The notes beneath the pieces were generated by a model, which did not search any database, was not told where the DNA came from, and saw nothing but the letters and a program-made list of their open reading frames with translations. The translations under genes were made by a program, and so were the position numbers. From positions 620,001-684,000 of the forward strand of contig NZ_LRBG01000037.1 of assembly GCF_001580545.1 (NCBI RefSeq): 64,000 nucleotides of DNA, given 5' to 3'. The stretch is from Paraburkholderia monticola (lineage in GTDB: Bacteria > Pseudomonadota > Gammaproteobacteria > Burkholderiales > Burkholderiaceae). Shown here one piece after another: positions 25,197-32,358 of this stretch. Every line of letters begins with the position of its first letter. The stretch's first letter is position 1.

Positions 25197-25817
25197 CTAC
25201 ACACTGGGGGCGGGGTGCTGTCGTACACCGTTATGCACGGCGGACGCATCGCGGACCGACTGACCCGGTTTGGATGCTGAATGGTGCGGATCAATGTGGT
25301 GTGAATGATCGTCGGCTACCAGACGGTGCGAGGACCGATGATCGTGGCGTGACATACCGTTCGCATGCAATGGCTGCGGGTGACGCAGATCTTCTCGTTG
25401 GCGAGCAGAACTGTGCCCCGCGTATTTTGCTGGCGGATGTCCGGGACGATGGCTGACGACCGAACGCAGGTTGTCGCGCCGACGAAACACCTCCTGGCGC
25501 CTATCGCCGTGACTGTAGAAATGACGATAGCGTCGCCCGTCCGGCCCCTTTGCCCAGATGTATGTGCTTCCTCCGACGAACACGATATCGGCGTTCGACG
25601 CTGCCGAGATATACATGTCGTTGGTTTCCGGAATCACCTCCTCCACGACTACCGGCCTCGCGGTAACGACAGCCCGGGAGGGCGGTGCTGTCACAACCGC
25701 AGTGGCCTGTGGAGCGTGAGAAACCGGTCGAACAGCGATCTGTGGCTGTCCAGTCGTGGTGCATCCGGACAAATAGAGTGCAGTCGTGATCCCAACGATC
25801 GATGCAGCAAATCTCAT
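25197..25817 (-). CDS. Lipoprotein with His/Arg-rich C-terminus
   Basis: 206 residues with a lipobox LSGC (SIVGITTALYLSGCTTTGQP). The middle is Pro/Val-rich (VTAPPSRAVVTARPVVVEEV). A compact segment IVFVGGSTYIWAKGPDGRRY follows, and the last 70 residues are rich in His, Arg and Ser. ATG at 25817 is chosen because it starts a clean signal; the reading upstream to 25943 has none. Outer-membrane or periplasmic location is likely. The basic His-rich tail is unusual and might bind metal or nucleic acid. Function unknown. Confidence 0.62.
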   Translation of the reverse strand: MRFAASIVGITTALYLSGCTTTGQPQIAVRPVSHAPQATAVVTAPPSRAVVTARPVVVEEVIPETNDMYISAASNADIVFVGGSTYIWAKGPDGRRYRHFYSHGDRRQEVFRRRDNLRSVVSHRPGHPPAKYAGHSSARQREDLRHPQPLHANGMSRHDHRSSHRLVADDHSHHIDPHHSASKPGQSVRDASAVHNGVRQHPAPSV

Positions 25818-25996
25818 ATCTTTCAAACGGTGCTCCGTTTCGACGGGTGTGTGCGTCGAGATAACGGCCGATTGAAAGAAAACTTTATGGGAAGGCGCCG
25901 GCGGTGGAAACTTCTGGCGGAATGGGCCGCCCCACTGATTCATCGCGCGATAGGGCGCAGCGATAAACTGTAGTCGGCTCTTCTAAGGAGACCCTC

Positions 25997-26869
25997 ATGA
26001 AGCTCGTCGACTGGAACATGCAGTGGGGTTGCGGCGTTGACGGCCGCGTCGACCTTGGCCGGATCGTGCAGGAAGCACGCGCGTTGTGCGACTTCGACGT
26101 CCTGTGTCTGCAGGAAGTCACGCGCGGTTTCAACGAAGAACCGGCGGCCGGCGGGTTGAAAGGCGGGCCATCGGTCGATCAGTTCGCGAAGCTTGCCGCT
26201 TTGCTGCCGGACATGACGGTATTCGACGCGATCGGCTCCGATCTTCCTTCACTGGGCGCGAGCCGTCATCGGCGCCAGTTCGGCAATGCGATCGCGACCC
26301 GCTTGCCGGTCCGCCAGGTGCTTCGACATTCGCTGCCGTGGCCTGCCGACCCGGCCACGCCGTCGATGCTTCGCGTCGCGCTCGAAGCGGTGCTCGAAGC
26401 CGACATCGGTCCATTGCGCGTCATCAGCACGCACCTGGAGTTTTATTCGGAAAAGCAGCGACTCGCGCAAGTAGCGAGACTGCGGGAACTGCACCAGGAG
26501 GCGTGCGCTCACGCACGCTTTCCCGCCCGCGCCGAAAGACCGGACAGCCCGTTTGCCGATACGGCGCGTCCGATCAGCGCAATTCTCTGTGGCGACTTCA
26601 ACAGCGCGTTCGAAGACGCCGCCTATTGCGGGATCCTTGAACCGATTGCCGACGCTCCAGCTTTCGTCGACGCGTGGGCCTGCGTGCATTCTGGCGAGCC
26701 GCGTGCCGCGACGGTCGGCCTATACGATCATGAGCAATGGCCCGAAGGACCATTCGCGTGCGATTTCGTTTTCGTCACGCAAGATTTGACCGCACGCATT
26801 GCATCGTGCGAGGTGGATCCGCACAGCCGCTCGTCCGATCATCAGCCTATGTGGCTGGAGCTGCGTTGA
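25997..26869 (+). CDS. Endonuclease/exonuclease/phosphatase family protein
   Basis: 290 residues with the EEP pattern: KLVDWNMQWG at the start, LCLQEVTRG (catalytic Glu), STHLEFYSEKQRLAQ, ILCGDFNSAFED (Asp/Asn pair) and the closing SSDHQPMWLEL (Asp-His). This superfamily hydrolyses phosphodiester bonds in DNA, RNA, lipids or small phosphates with Mg2+. AAGGAG precedes the ATG. No signal peptide, so it is cytoplasmic. Substrate unknown. Confidence 0.88.
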   Translation: MKLVDWNMQWGCGVDGRVDLGRIVQEARALCDFDVLCLQEVTRGFNEEPAAGGLKGGPSVDQFAKLAALLPDMTVFDAIGSDLPSLGASRHRRQFGNAIATRLPVRQVLRHSLPWPADPATPSMLRVALEAVLEADIGPLRVISTHLEFYSEKQRLAQVARLRELHQEACAHARFPARAERPDSPFADTARPISAILCGDFNSAFEDAAYCGILEPIADAPAFVDAWACVHSGEPRAATVGLYDHEQWPEGPFACDFVFVTQDLTARIASCEVDPHSRSSDHQPMWLELR

Positions 26870-27008
26870 AGAGTCCGGGAAATACCGCCCCGTTGCTCGC
26901 CCAGGAAAATCTGACCGCCGTGATTCTGTGGATGCTTAAGGTGCTGTTAAGCGTTGCTCTGCGATGGTTGAGCCCTTGTTCAAACCACGAGACTAGTGAG
27001 CACGTCAC

Positions 27009-27794
27009 ATGAATAGCAATCCGTCACGAACTCGCGCGCATGCAGTCAGCAAGGTCCCGCAGATCACGCTGGGATTCTGGATCATCAAGATCGCCGCCAC
27101 GACGCTGGGTGAAACGGGCGGCGATTGGGTCACCATGTCGCTCAAACTCGGTTATCTGATCGGCTCGGCAATATTTGCGGTTATTTTCATCGGGCTGGTC
27201 GCGGGACAGATCAGGGCGCCGCGCTTTCATCCCGTTCTCTATTGGTCGACCATCGTCGCAACCACCACGCTCGGTACCACGATGGCGGACTTTTTCGATC
27301 GCTCCGTTGGCATCGGCTATCCCGGCGGTGTAGCCCTTGTTTTCGCGCTTCTGCTGACGAGCCTGGCCGTCTGGTACAAAACGGAAGGGACCGTGGCAGT
27401 GCAAAGCGTGACCACGGCGAAAGCCGAGTGGTTCTATTGGGTGACGATCCTCTTTTCGCAAACACTAGGTACGGCGTTGGGCGATTGGGTGGCGGGATCG
27501 GACGAAGGGGGGCTCGGGCTTGGCTATGAGATTGGCGCTCTGATCTTCGGCGCGGGGTTGCTGATCGTCGGCGCACTCTATTACTGGTCGCGAATCTCGC
27601 GCACCGCTATTTTCTGGGCCGCATTCATCTTGACGCGACCGCTCGGCGCGACTCTGGGGGACTTGCTGGACAAACCCGTTTCTCAAGGTGGCCTGGAGGT
27701 CAGCCGGCTCTATGCGTCGTTGATCCTGGTGGCGTTCATGGTCCTCTGTGTGGCTTTCATACCGCAGCGTCCTGCCGGAAGAGCGATACAGTAG
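27009..27794 (+). CDS. COG4705 membrane protein
   Basis: 261 residues with about eight membrane segments built from repeats. Each repeat has a T-LG-T--D/E--GD-type motif (AATTLGETGGDWV, TTTLGTTMADFFDR, SQTLGTALGDWVAG, TRPLGATLGDLLDK). This is the uncharacterised COG4705 membrane-anchored family, found mostly in proteobacteria; transport function is suspected but unproven. The 3' end of this gene is duplicated, in decayed form, at 28415-28639. No strong ribosome site is seen before the ATG. Confidence 0.82.
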   Translation: MNSNPSRTRAHAVSKVPQITLGFWIIKIAATTLGETGGDWVTMSLKLGYLIGSAIFAVIFIGLVAGQIRAPRFHPVLYWSTIVATTTLGTTMADFFDRSVGIGYPGGVALVFALLLTSLAVWYKTEGTVAVQSVTTAKAEWFYWVTILFSQTLGTALGDWVAGSDEGGLGLGYEIGALIFGAGLLIVGALYYWSRISRTAIFWAAFILTRPLGATLGDLLDKPVSQGGLEVSRLYASLILVAFMVLCVAFIPQRPAGRAIQ

Positions 27795-27820
27795 GTGGAT
27801 CACGGCGTTGCGGAAGTTCG

Positions 27821-27834
27821 GGAATAGTCATTGC
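27821..27834 (+). promoter_or_regulatory. Sigma-54-like (-24/-12) element
   Basis: GGAATAGTCATTGC matches GG-N10-GC with TTGC, 51 bases before the ATG at 27886. It resembles the elements at 13793, 18112 (minus), 18257 and 20070 (minus). Confidence 0.48.
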
Positions 27835-27885
27835 GTCGATCTGTCGATAGCAGACCCGCGAGACGTTCCTTCAATCGAGGCTGAC

Positions 27886-28065
27886 ATGAAGAATCCCTGG
27901 ACGATGAAGAACCCGTTCATGAGCATGTGGTTGAGTGGCGCCAATACCGTCGCGAATTCCGCGCGAGTACGAACGACAGCCGCAAGCAAGCGCGCGGCTG
28001 CTGCGTTCTGGACCGCCGCGCTCACACCACCGAAGCCGAAGAAACGAAGGAAGACACAGCGGTGA
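27886..28065 (+). CDS. Small basic protein, 59 residues
   Basis: It begins MKNPWTMKNPFMSMWLSGAN, then VANSARVRTTAASKRAAAAF, and ends in a basic PPKPKKRRKTQR. The KNPF-S-WLSGAN opening occurs in short uncharacterised proteins of Burkholderiales that often neighbour phasin genes (from memory, not checked). CGAGG precedes the ATG. The basic tail could bind DNA or a granule surface; this is inference. It is just upstream of the IS3 scar, which may have limited what follows. Confidence 0.65.
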   Translation: MKNPWTMKNPFMSMWLSGANTVANSARVRTTAASKRAAAAFWTAALTPPKPKKRRKTQR

Positions 28066-28253
28066 GCAGAGTCGTCCGCCGCAGGACGGATCTGCTGCTT
28101 AAGGCATCTTGACGAGCGATGGGCGCGGTGACAGCAGGACTTCGATCAAATTCAACGTGCTCTTAGCGAAGAGCTCGGGAGTCCATCGTTCGATGCTTTC
28201 CCGTGAGCGAATCCCAAATCTATGCCGCGACTGTGAATCGCTGCCAGGCAGCC

Positions 28254-28414
28254 GCGTCTTTTCGCTCAACTCTGCTCACGTGGGCTTACGACTACAAGGT
28301 GCAGATCGACTTCAGCCGTCCGGACAGGCTGACCGATAACAGCTTCATCGAGACGTTCAATGGTTCATTCCGGGACGAATGTCTGAACGATCAGCAGACC
28401 CGCACCAAAGCGTC
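28254..28414 (+). mobile_element. IS3-family transposase (OrfB) remnant
   Basis: One frame encodes LLTWAYDYKVQIDFSRPDRL, then TDNSFIETFNGSFRDECLN, the integrase-core stretch of IS3-family OrfB around the third catalytic residue (IE-FNG--RDECLN). It covers only about 50 residues. The N-terminal HTH partner gene, the rest of OrfB and the terminal inverted repeats are missing. It stops abruptly where the COG4705 copy begins. Confidence 0.8.
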
Positions 28415-28639
28415 GGTGCACGCTATTTCTGGTCACGGCTGTGACGCACCGCTATTTTCTTGGCAGCGTTCATCCTCACGCGCCCGCCAGGCGCGACCTT
28501 GGAGGACTTGCTGGACAAACCCGCTTCTCAAGGTCACCTCGAGATCAGCCGGCCGTACGCCTCGTTAAACCTCATTGCGTTCATCGCCGCCTGCGTGATC
28601 GTGCTACCGCAGCGGCCCGCGGTGCGAACGATGCGGTAG
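28415..28639 (+). pseudogene. Decayed copy of the COG4705 gene 3' end
   Basis: These 225 bases align codon by codon with the last 74 codons of the COG4705 gene (27570-27794). They read GARYFWSRL, stop, RTAIFLAAFILTRPPGATLE, DLLDKPASQGHLEISRPYAS and so on. A TGA at 28442-28444 interrupts the frame, and the 5' two thirds are gone. Joined directly to the IS3 remnant, it is the scar of a duplication or insertion followed by deletion. Confidence 0.85.
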
Positions 28640-29133
28640 CGAGCGGACAAACGAGGAGCCCGTTCCCGAAATCTGGAATGCCATCTTTTCTTGCCATGCC
28701 GGGGCGTTCGGCTTGGTGATGACGACGGGTCATGCGTGTCGCCTGGGGTCAAATGCCTAGGGGCGTTCAAAGAGGCCAGCGGCGATTTCTCATCGCTCAA
28801 TGAGTCGGCCAAAGCGCACGCACTCGCGGCCCCTTTCTCCGACATCGGTCAGTAGTGCGGTTTCTGTCCGAAAACGCAGTACAATTAAACCGCTTGATTT
28901 CGCCGAAGCTCCTTGACAAAAACTGCATCGATTCGATACGTCGAGCCCGGCGGTTTTTCAGTTCGTCAGCAATGCACAGAGGTTGTAGAACAAAGATATA
29001 AGTGATTAACAAAAAACTAAGAGAGTCTTCCTTTGCTTCCCGGCGCTGAATTGTCGAGCGTAGCTTTGGCTGGCTCAACCGTTTAACGCATGTTGCCAGT
29101 GTATTAAACGGTTTCGCGAAGATCGGAGGGTTG
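28640..29133. other. Gap between the insertion scar and the small membrane protein
   Basis: About 490 bases, markedly richer in A and T than the region to the left, marking the boundary of the exopolysaccharide island. No coding frame has a ribosome site or a family match. No terminal repeats of a mobile element were found. Confidence 0.4.
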
Positions 29134-29286
29134 ATGGTAACTATTCTGACACATGCGGCGTGCCTCTTGATCGGCGTCGCTATTGGTGTGTTTGCGTGTG
29201 CACTTTGCGTGGCGCGTGCAAGAGAGTCGACTGACGATAGCCAGGAGCTATCTAGCAAGCAGGAGCAAACCCAAATGGGAAAATGA
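29134..29286 (+). CDS. 50-residue single-span membrane protein
   Basis: A gene shorter than most gene finders accept. GGAGGG five bases before ATG gives a strong ribosome site. It encodes MVTILTHAACLLIGVAIGVF, then ACALCVARARESTDD and a Gln/Glu-rich tail. One membrane helix with three cysteines is followed by a positively charged stop-transfer (RAR) and an acidic cytoplasmic tail. The shape resembles short DUF3789-like proteins (hydrophobic GV-IGVF, then C-VA). It lies about 760 bases before the exopolysaccharide genes. Function is unknown. Confidence 0.6.
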   Translation: MVTILTHAACLLIGVAIGVFACALCVARARESTDDSQELSSKQEQTQMGK

Positions 29287-30047
29287 CTGGAAGCGTGACA
29301 TTGACTGGCATCAAGTAAAACGGGGCGGAAGGGTAATGGCGATGGTGGTGGATCGAGCAGACCGCAGATCCACCGCATGCTCGGCGCAGTGCTGCGATGC
29401 TGACGAGTTTGTAGCGACGGAATCGATATCAATAGAATCTTCGGATCATAAGACAGCAGCCTTTCCGCGTTCGAGAATTGTCGATCTAGGTAAACCCGAT
29501 TAGTTGTAAATCACCAGCGATCACCTGCAAAGGTGACGATCAACGTTGCATCAGAAGAGCCCATGCTATTGCATAGCGTGGAGGTCGATGCCGTGGGCCC
29601 TTGCGCGCAGCGGCCGTGGGCGCTATTTGTGTTATTGCTTTCGCCCCAAAGTCAACTGATGGTCTGCACCGGTTAGTTAACCTGCAGATAGCTGAGCCAA
29701 ACCATACGAGTCAAGTATTCGAGTCTCAGCACCGCCTCTTTAACTCGTGGCTCGCGGTTCTCATTCCCACTTGAAGCATCTTGCTTTTAGGCGGCATCTC
29801 ATTCGAGTTTGGCGCGCATCCATGGGTAAGACTGCTATGACGATATTCTACCGAGCGGGAATATCTACCTTCAATGTGCGGTAGCGCGCATTAGTGAATG
29901 CCGTCGGTCGCCGATACTTGACCCCTGGAATGACCAGTGCCGGCCTGCGCAGTTTCATTCCATCCTATCCGAAAAGATTGCGACGTTTCCTTTCAAGGCC
30001 TACCTTTCGTCCCTTGGAAGGCCGATTACGACCATATAGGAGACAAC
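29287..30047. other. Long leader/promoter region of the exopolysaccharide genes
   Basis: About 760 bases without a supported gene, A/T-rich. It should hold the promoter of the exopolysaccharide set. Near its end GCGGTAGCGCGC at 29878-29889 resembles the ops element (GGCGGTAGCGTG) recognised by RfaH. A similar string by chance at 28633-28643 shows how weak the match is. No RNA structure is convincing. Confidence 0.4.
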
Positions 30048-30776
30048 ATGTTCGATTCCGACGCCGCCCGGGAACAGGGAGTAAAAGGCGCGTGCATCCA
30101 TGTCAAGTCACAGCGCTATGCTTCGGATGAATCAAATTCCGCAAACGTAAAACCCCGATTAAATTGGCGCGGTAACGCAGCGAAGAGGACCATGGATGTC
30201 TGTGGAGCGTCCGTTCTCCTTTTCCTGCTCTTCCCAGTTTTTGTCATCATTGCGCTGCTGGTCAAGCGCGATCACGGAAATGCCTTATATGGTCACCCGC
30301 GGATTGGCCGAGGAGGGCGAACGTTCAAGTGCCTGAAATTCCGTTCAATGGTAATGGATTCAGATGCGGTCCTTGCCAAACTGCTGGCGACAGATTCGCA
30401 AGCTCGGGCGGAATGGGACCGCGATTTCAAACTGAAAAATGATATTCGTGTGACACCCGTTGGCCGATTTTTGCGAAAAACCAGCCTCGATGAGCTACCG
30501 CAGCTCTGGAATGTATTGCGCGGCGATATGAGCCTGGTTGGCCCGCGCCCGATCGTACAAAAGGAACTGGTGCGCTATGGTCACAATGTTCATTATTACC
30601 TTGCTTTAAAGCCAGGGATCACGGGCTTGTGGCAGGTCAGCGGCCGCAATGATGTCGACTATCCGACCCGTGTTTCGCTTGACGTCAAATACGCAACGAA
30701 TCGCTCGCTGGCATTTGATGTGTGGATTCTGCTGCGAACCGTCAGAGTCGTATTCGCCAAAGACGGCGCCTACTGA
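30048..30776 (+). CDS. Undecaprenyl-phosphate sugar-1-phosphate transferase (priming glycosyltransferase)
   Basis: 242 residues. One reentrant hydrophobic segment (CGASVLLFLLFPVFVIIALL) is followed by the bacterial sugar transferase core: GRTFKCLKFRSMV, then TSLDELPQLWNVLRGDMSLV, GPRP, and KPGITGLWQVSGRN. It transfers a sugar phosphate to undecaprenyl phosphate, the first step of exopolysaccharide repeat assembly at the inner membrane. This is the short PglC-like form without the four extra N-terminal helices. ATG at 30048 has TAGGAGA; the reading from 29937 is not needed. First gene of the island. Confidence 0.92.
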   Translation: MFDSDAAREQGVKGACIHVKSQRYASDESNSANVKPRLNWRGNAAKRTMDVCGASVLLFLLFPVFVIIALLVKRDHGNALYGHPRIGRGGRTFKCLKFRSMVMDSDAVLAKLLATDSQARAEWDRDFKLKNDIRVTPVGRFLRKTSLDELPQLWNVLRGDMSLVGPRPIVQKELVRYGHNVHYYLALKPGITGLWQVSGRNDVDYPTRVSLDVKYATNRSLAFDVWILLRTVRVVFAKDGAY

Positions 30777-30865
30777 CCTGCCCGGTTCCTTTTCATATCG
30801 GCGCGACCGCCAAGACCGATCGGCGACGTGTTCCGCTAGGGTTCATCCATTCCGAGACGTACGTT

Positions 30866-31990
30866 ATGAAAGTCGCCCACGTGATTGAATCGACCGCAAC
30901 GGGAACGCTTGCAGTTGTAAGTACTCTTGCCACGCGCCTCGCCAAGGAAGGTCACGAGGTTTATGTGATTTATTCAGTGCGCGACGAAACGCCGAAGAAT
31001 TTACGTGCGATGTTTCATCGTGATGTCATATTGCAATATGTCCAGATGAAAGGACCCCCTGTGACAAGCATTATGACGGAGTTGCGTAAGCAAATCATTC
31101 ACTTGAAACCGGACGTCGTGCACATGCACTCGTCATTCGCTGGTTTCCTCGGGCGAGTGTCAACTTTGTTCGCGCTGCCGGAAACGGCCTTCCTATATAG
31201 CCCACATTGCATCTCTTTTATGCGGACGGACGTTGGCGAGGTAAAGCGCTATTGTTTCGCTGCTCTGGAATGGCTCGCCGGCTTGAAGAATTGCGCCTAC
31301 GTTGGTTGTTCGGAGAGCGAATGCTCCGCCATTCGCCGTTACCTTCGACGAGAGGCAGTGTTGGTGGAGAATGCGATCGACTGCGCAGTCGCTTTCCCGC
31401 CTGAAAATCGTCAACCTGGCACGATTCAAGACCGGTCGAAAAAGAGGCCACGAATCGTGACGGTCGGCGGCATTCGTGTGCAAAAGAATCCTCGGTTATT
31501 TGCTGAGATTGCCCGTTCTTTCGAGCGCGAAGACGTCGATTTCCTGTGGATAGGCGACGGTGACGCATCTCTGAGAAGGACACTTGAAGACGCCGGCGTG
31601 CGTGTGACAGGTTGGCTCACGCGTGCTGATGCTATCGATGCGGTCGCGCACGCGGATATCTATCTGTCGACTGCTTCGTGGGAAGGTATGCCGGTCTCGC
31701 TGATAGAAGCAATGGCGCTCGGCACGCCCGTCGTGGCCTCAGAGTGCGCTGGCAATATCGATACCGTTCATCATGATTCTACCGGTGTCCTATACCGGAC
31801 GGCGCCGCAGGCGACCGCGCTTATTTCAAGGATCTTGAGGGACGATGGTTTCCGGAAAAATCTATCGCGACGCGCTCAGCAGGAAGCTAGCAGCAGATTC
31901 AGTGAGGATCGTTTCTTCGCCAACATGGTGCGGCTTTATTCGGTGCAGCTGAACCGTATTCGTAACGCCCATCCGGTGCTCAGCGATTGA
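30866..31990 (+). CDS. Glycosyltransferase, GT4-like
   Basis: 374 residues, GT-B fold: an N-terminal acceptor domain (KVAHVIESTATGTLAVVSTL, DVVHMHSSFAGFLGR) and a C-terminal donor domain with RIVTVGGIRVQKNPRLFAEI, DFLWIGDGDASL and the E-x7-E motif in STASWEGMPVSLIEAMALG. It should add one sugar to the lipid-linked repeat in the cytoplasm. The start ATG at 30866 is internal to a longer frame but begins the conserved KVAHVIES segment. 90 bases after the priming enzyme, same strand. Donor and acceptor unknown. Confidence 0.88.
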   Translation: MKVAHVIESTATGTLAVVSTLATRLAKEGHEVYVIYSVRDETPKNLRAMFHRDVILQYVQMKGPPVTSIMTELRKQIIHLKPDVVHMHSSFAGFLGRVSTLFALPETAFLYSPHCISFMRTDVGEVKRYCFAALEWLAGLKNCAYVGCSESECSAIRRYLRREAVLVENAIDCAVAFPPENRQPGTIQDRSKKRPRIVTVGGIRVQKNPRLFAEIARSFEREDVDFLWIGDGDASLRRTLEDAGVRVTGWLTRADAIDAVAHADIYLSTASWEGMPVSLIEAMALGTPVVASECAGNIDTVHHDSTGVLYRTAPQATALISRILRDDGFRKNLSRRAQQEASSRFSEDRFFANMVRLYSVQLNRIRNAHPVLSD

Positions 31991-32358
31991 CTCACCACGG
32001 AGTTCAGAAGCAAGACGAATCTTCGGGCGCGTTGTGAGGCAGTACCAGCAAGATCTGCGGAAATCTTTATGAAGTTTGCCATCGGCACCGAGAAGTTGTG
32101 CGGCAGCGTACATAGCGTGCGGTGGGTATTGGATAGCCTGATGGATTGATGGGTGAATAGACTGTTTGCTGTTCCTGAGCGCGGCAGGTAACCGTTCAAG
32201 GCCGAGCAGTGTTGGCTTGTTCGTCTACGGCACGCCATGACACTCCCGGTGCCCGAGGGCGCCGGTGAGGCTCTCAGTCTTAAGAAGCGATTGGGCACGC
32301 GGCTTACGTGGCTCACCCAATCAAAGGTCTGACTTTTCATACACCGGCTGGAGTTTCG
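31991..32358. other. Gap between glycosyltransferase and tyrosine kinase genes
   Basis: About 370 bases without a supported gene. An imperfect GC-rich dyad is present at 32246-32265 (CCGGTGCCC with GGGCGCCGG) without a T-run. It may slow or end transcription, giving different levels of the early and late genes. Confidence 0.4.

Noticed and set aside
28631-28643. A second GCGGTAGCG match near the COG4705 remnant
   Set aside because: It falls in the decaying end of the COG4705 copy (its stop codon), so it is a chance match rather than an ops element.
28797-29432. A 211-codon minus-strand frame near the exopolysaccharide boundary
   Set aside because: No ribosome site or conserved segments, and it overlaps the well-initiated 50-residue gene on the plus strand.
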